Both the position numbers and the translations under genes were made by a program. The notes below the pieces were generated by a model. That model saw only the letters and a list, made by a program, of their open reading frames with translations. It was not told where the DNA came from and ran no database searches. Shown in pieces: positions 5,460-5,874 of a stretch of 5,874 nt of DNA (positions within the stretch are counted from its first letter, which is position 1; every line of letters starts with the position of its first letter). Source of the stretch: Pseudomonadota bacterium. Its GTDB lineage: Bacteria; Pseudomonadota; Alphaproteobacteria; Sphingomonadales; SMXR01. The stretch is from positions 1 through 5,874 of the forward strand of contig JACZYI010000123.1 in the NCBI GenBank assembly GCA_022571175.1. Direction: 5' to 3'.

Positions 5460-5874
5460 TCAAATCTCCAGATATTCCACCAGATCGCCAGTCGACGCTT
5501 CGGGTGCATTTGGGGGTCTGATCAACAGGGCAGAGGCCTCAGACAAGGCCAAAAGCGCGCTGGAGTCTGGCATCGCTAGGGGGAGAATCACCATAGACCC
5601 CCCATCATTTTCCACTCTGGCCCTCAAAAATGTCTCCCGGGGGCCGTTTTTTGGCAATCCCTCCCTTAAACGGGCCTTATTTACGAGCTGTCCCGTGGCT
5701 TTCTTGCCTAAAAGCACATCCAGCAGCGGAAACAGCAGTAATATGGCACAAACATAGGCGCTTGTGGGATTTCCGGGTAATCCGAGCACGGGGGTTCCAT
5801 TCATATGGCCGAACATGACCGGCTTGCCAGGCTTGATATTGACCTTCCAGAAGTCGAGTTTGAAGCCTAAATCC
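5460..5874 (-). CDS. moeA: Molybdopterin molybdenumtransferase, C-terminal part (5' end outside window)
   Basis: MoeA inserts molybdate into adenylylated molybdopterin, the last common step of molybdenum cofactor synthesis in the cytoplasm. The visible 137 residues enter in frame from the right edge and end at TGA 5462-5460. They contain K-I-K-P-G-K-P-type sequence (here V-N-I-K-P-G-K-P-V-M-F-G), then G-T-P-V-L-G-L-P-G-N-P, the conserved end of the cofactor-binding MoCF domain. Next comes the C-terminal beta-barrel domain IV, with R-E-T-F-L-R-A-R, D-S-S-A-L-L-A-L and L-I-R-P-P-N-A-P, all typical of MoeA. The C-terminus looks complete. The ATG at 5816 is internal. lexA would normally follow closely on the same strand; here about 855 bases intervene. 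Confidence 0.93.
   Translation of the reverse strand, partial: DLGFKLDFWKVNIKPGKPVMFGHMNGTPVLGLPGNPTSAYVCAILLLFPLLDVLLGKKATGQLVNKARLREGLPKNGPRETFLRARVENDGGSMVILPLAMPDSSALLALSEASALLIRPPNAPEASTGDLVEYLEI

Noticed and set aside
5398..5757. Plus-strand open frame of 119 codons opposite moeA
   Set aside because: It is fully explained as the complement of conserved MoeA domain IV, and its translation shows no coherent protein features.
1..5874. tRNA, rRNA, CRISPR array, complete insertion sequence
   Set aside because: No cloverleaf-like segment, spaced direct repeats, transposase frame or rRNA-like stretch was seen when reading both strands.

Overview
The central 5 kb looks like an alphaproteobacterial chromosome. 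The gene order moeA, lexA, comEC, gltX is, from memory, a recurrent alphaproteobacterial neighbourhood. It is supported independently by a GTTC-N7-GTTC SOS box in front of lexA, the alphaproteobacterial LexA operator form, and by a ComEC whose C-terminal domain has lost its metallo-hydrolase ligands. These core genes are GC-rich: hand counts of single 60-base lines give about 65% in comEC and 60% in moeA.

Layout from left to right: (1) 2-271 (+), the end of a lower-GC (about 45% in one line), beta-strand-repeat protein running in from the left edge. (2) 296-1597 (-), a glutamyl-tRNA synthetase whose last roughly 25 codons are not GltX-like but resemble the C-terminus of a MurC-type Mur ligase. 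The sequence therefore changes origin near 370-400, either through a real recombination or through a chimeric assembly. (3) 1723-3870 (+), comEC, divergent from gltX. (4) 3876-4604 (-), lexA, convergent with comEC at a 5-base gap. (5) 4676-5459, an AT-rich accessory patch (27% GC in the line at 5041) lying between lexA and moeA. (6) 5460-5874 (-), the C-terminal part of moeA, running off the right edge.

The accessory patch is the most interesting part. It holds one intact gene on the minus strand, a 164-residue protein with the R-N-x3-H signature of HEPN-superfamily ribonucleases. Two degraded small plus-strand frames lie at its two ends. One (5321-5447) appears to be a small alphaproteobacterial gene broken by a 2-base loss, and its ATG shares a CATG with the HEPN start codon. 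The other (about 4752-4898) overlaps the HEPN 3' end and sits downstream of a plausible plus-strand promoter abutting the LexA operators.

Functionally, the core genes are housekeeping: molybdenum cofactor synthesis (moeA), SOS control (lexA), DNA uptake (comEC) and tRNA charging (gltX). They do not form one pathway. Strands and spacing suggest that moeA and lexA were once adjacent on the minus strand and were separated by the accessory patch, which left the lexA promoter and operators intact. No tRNA, rRNA, CRISPR array or complete insertion sequence was seen.
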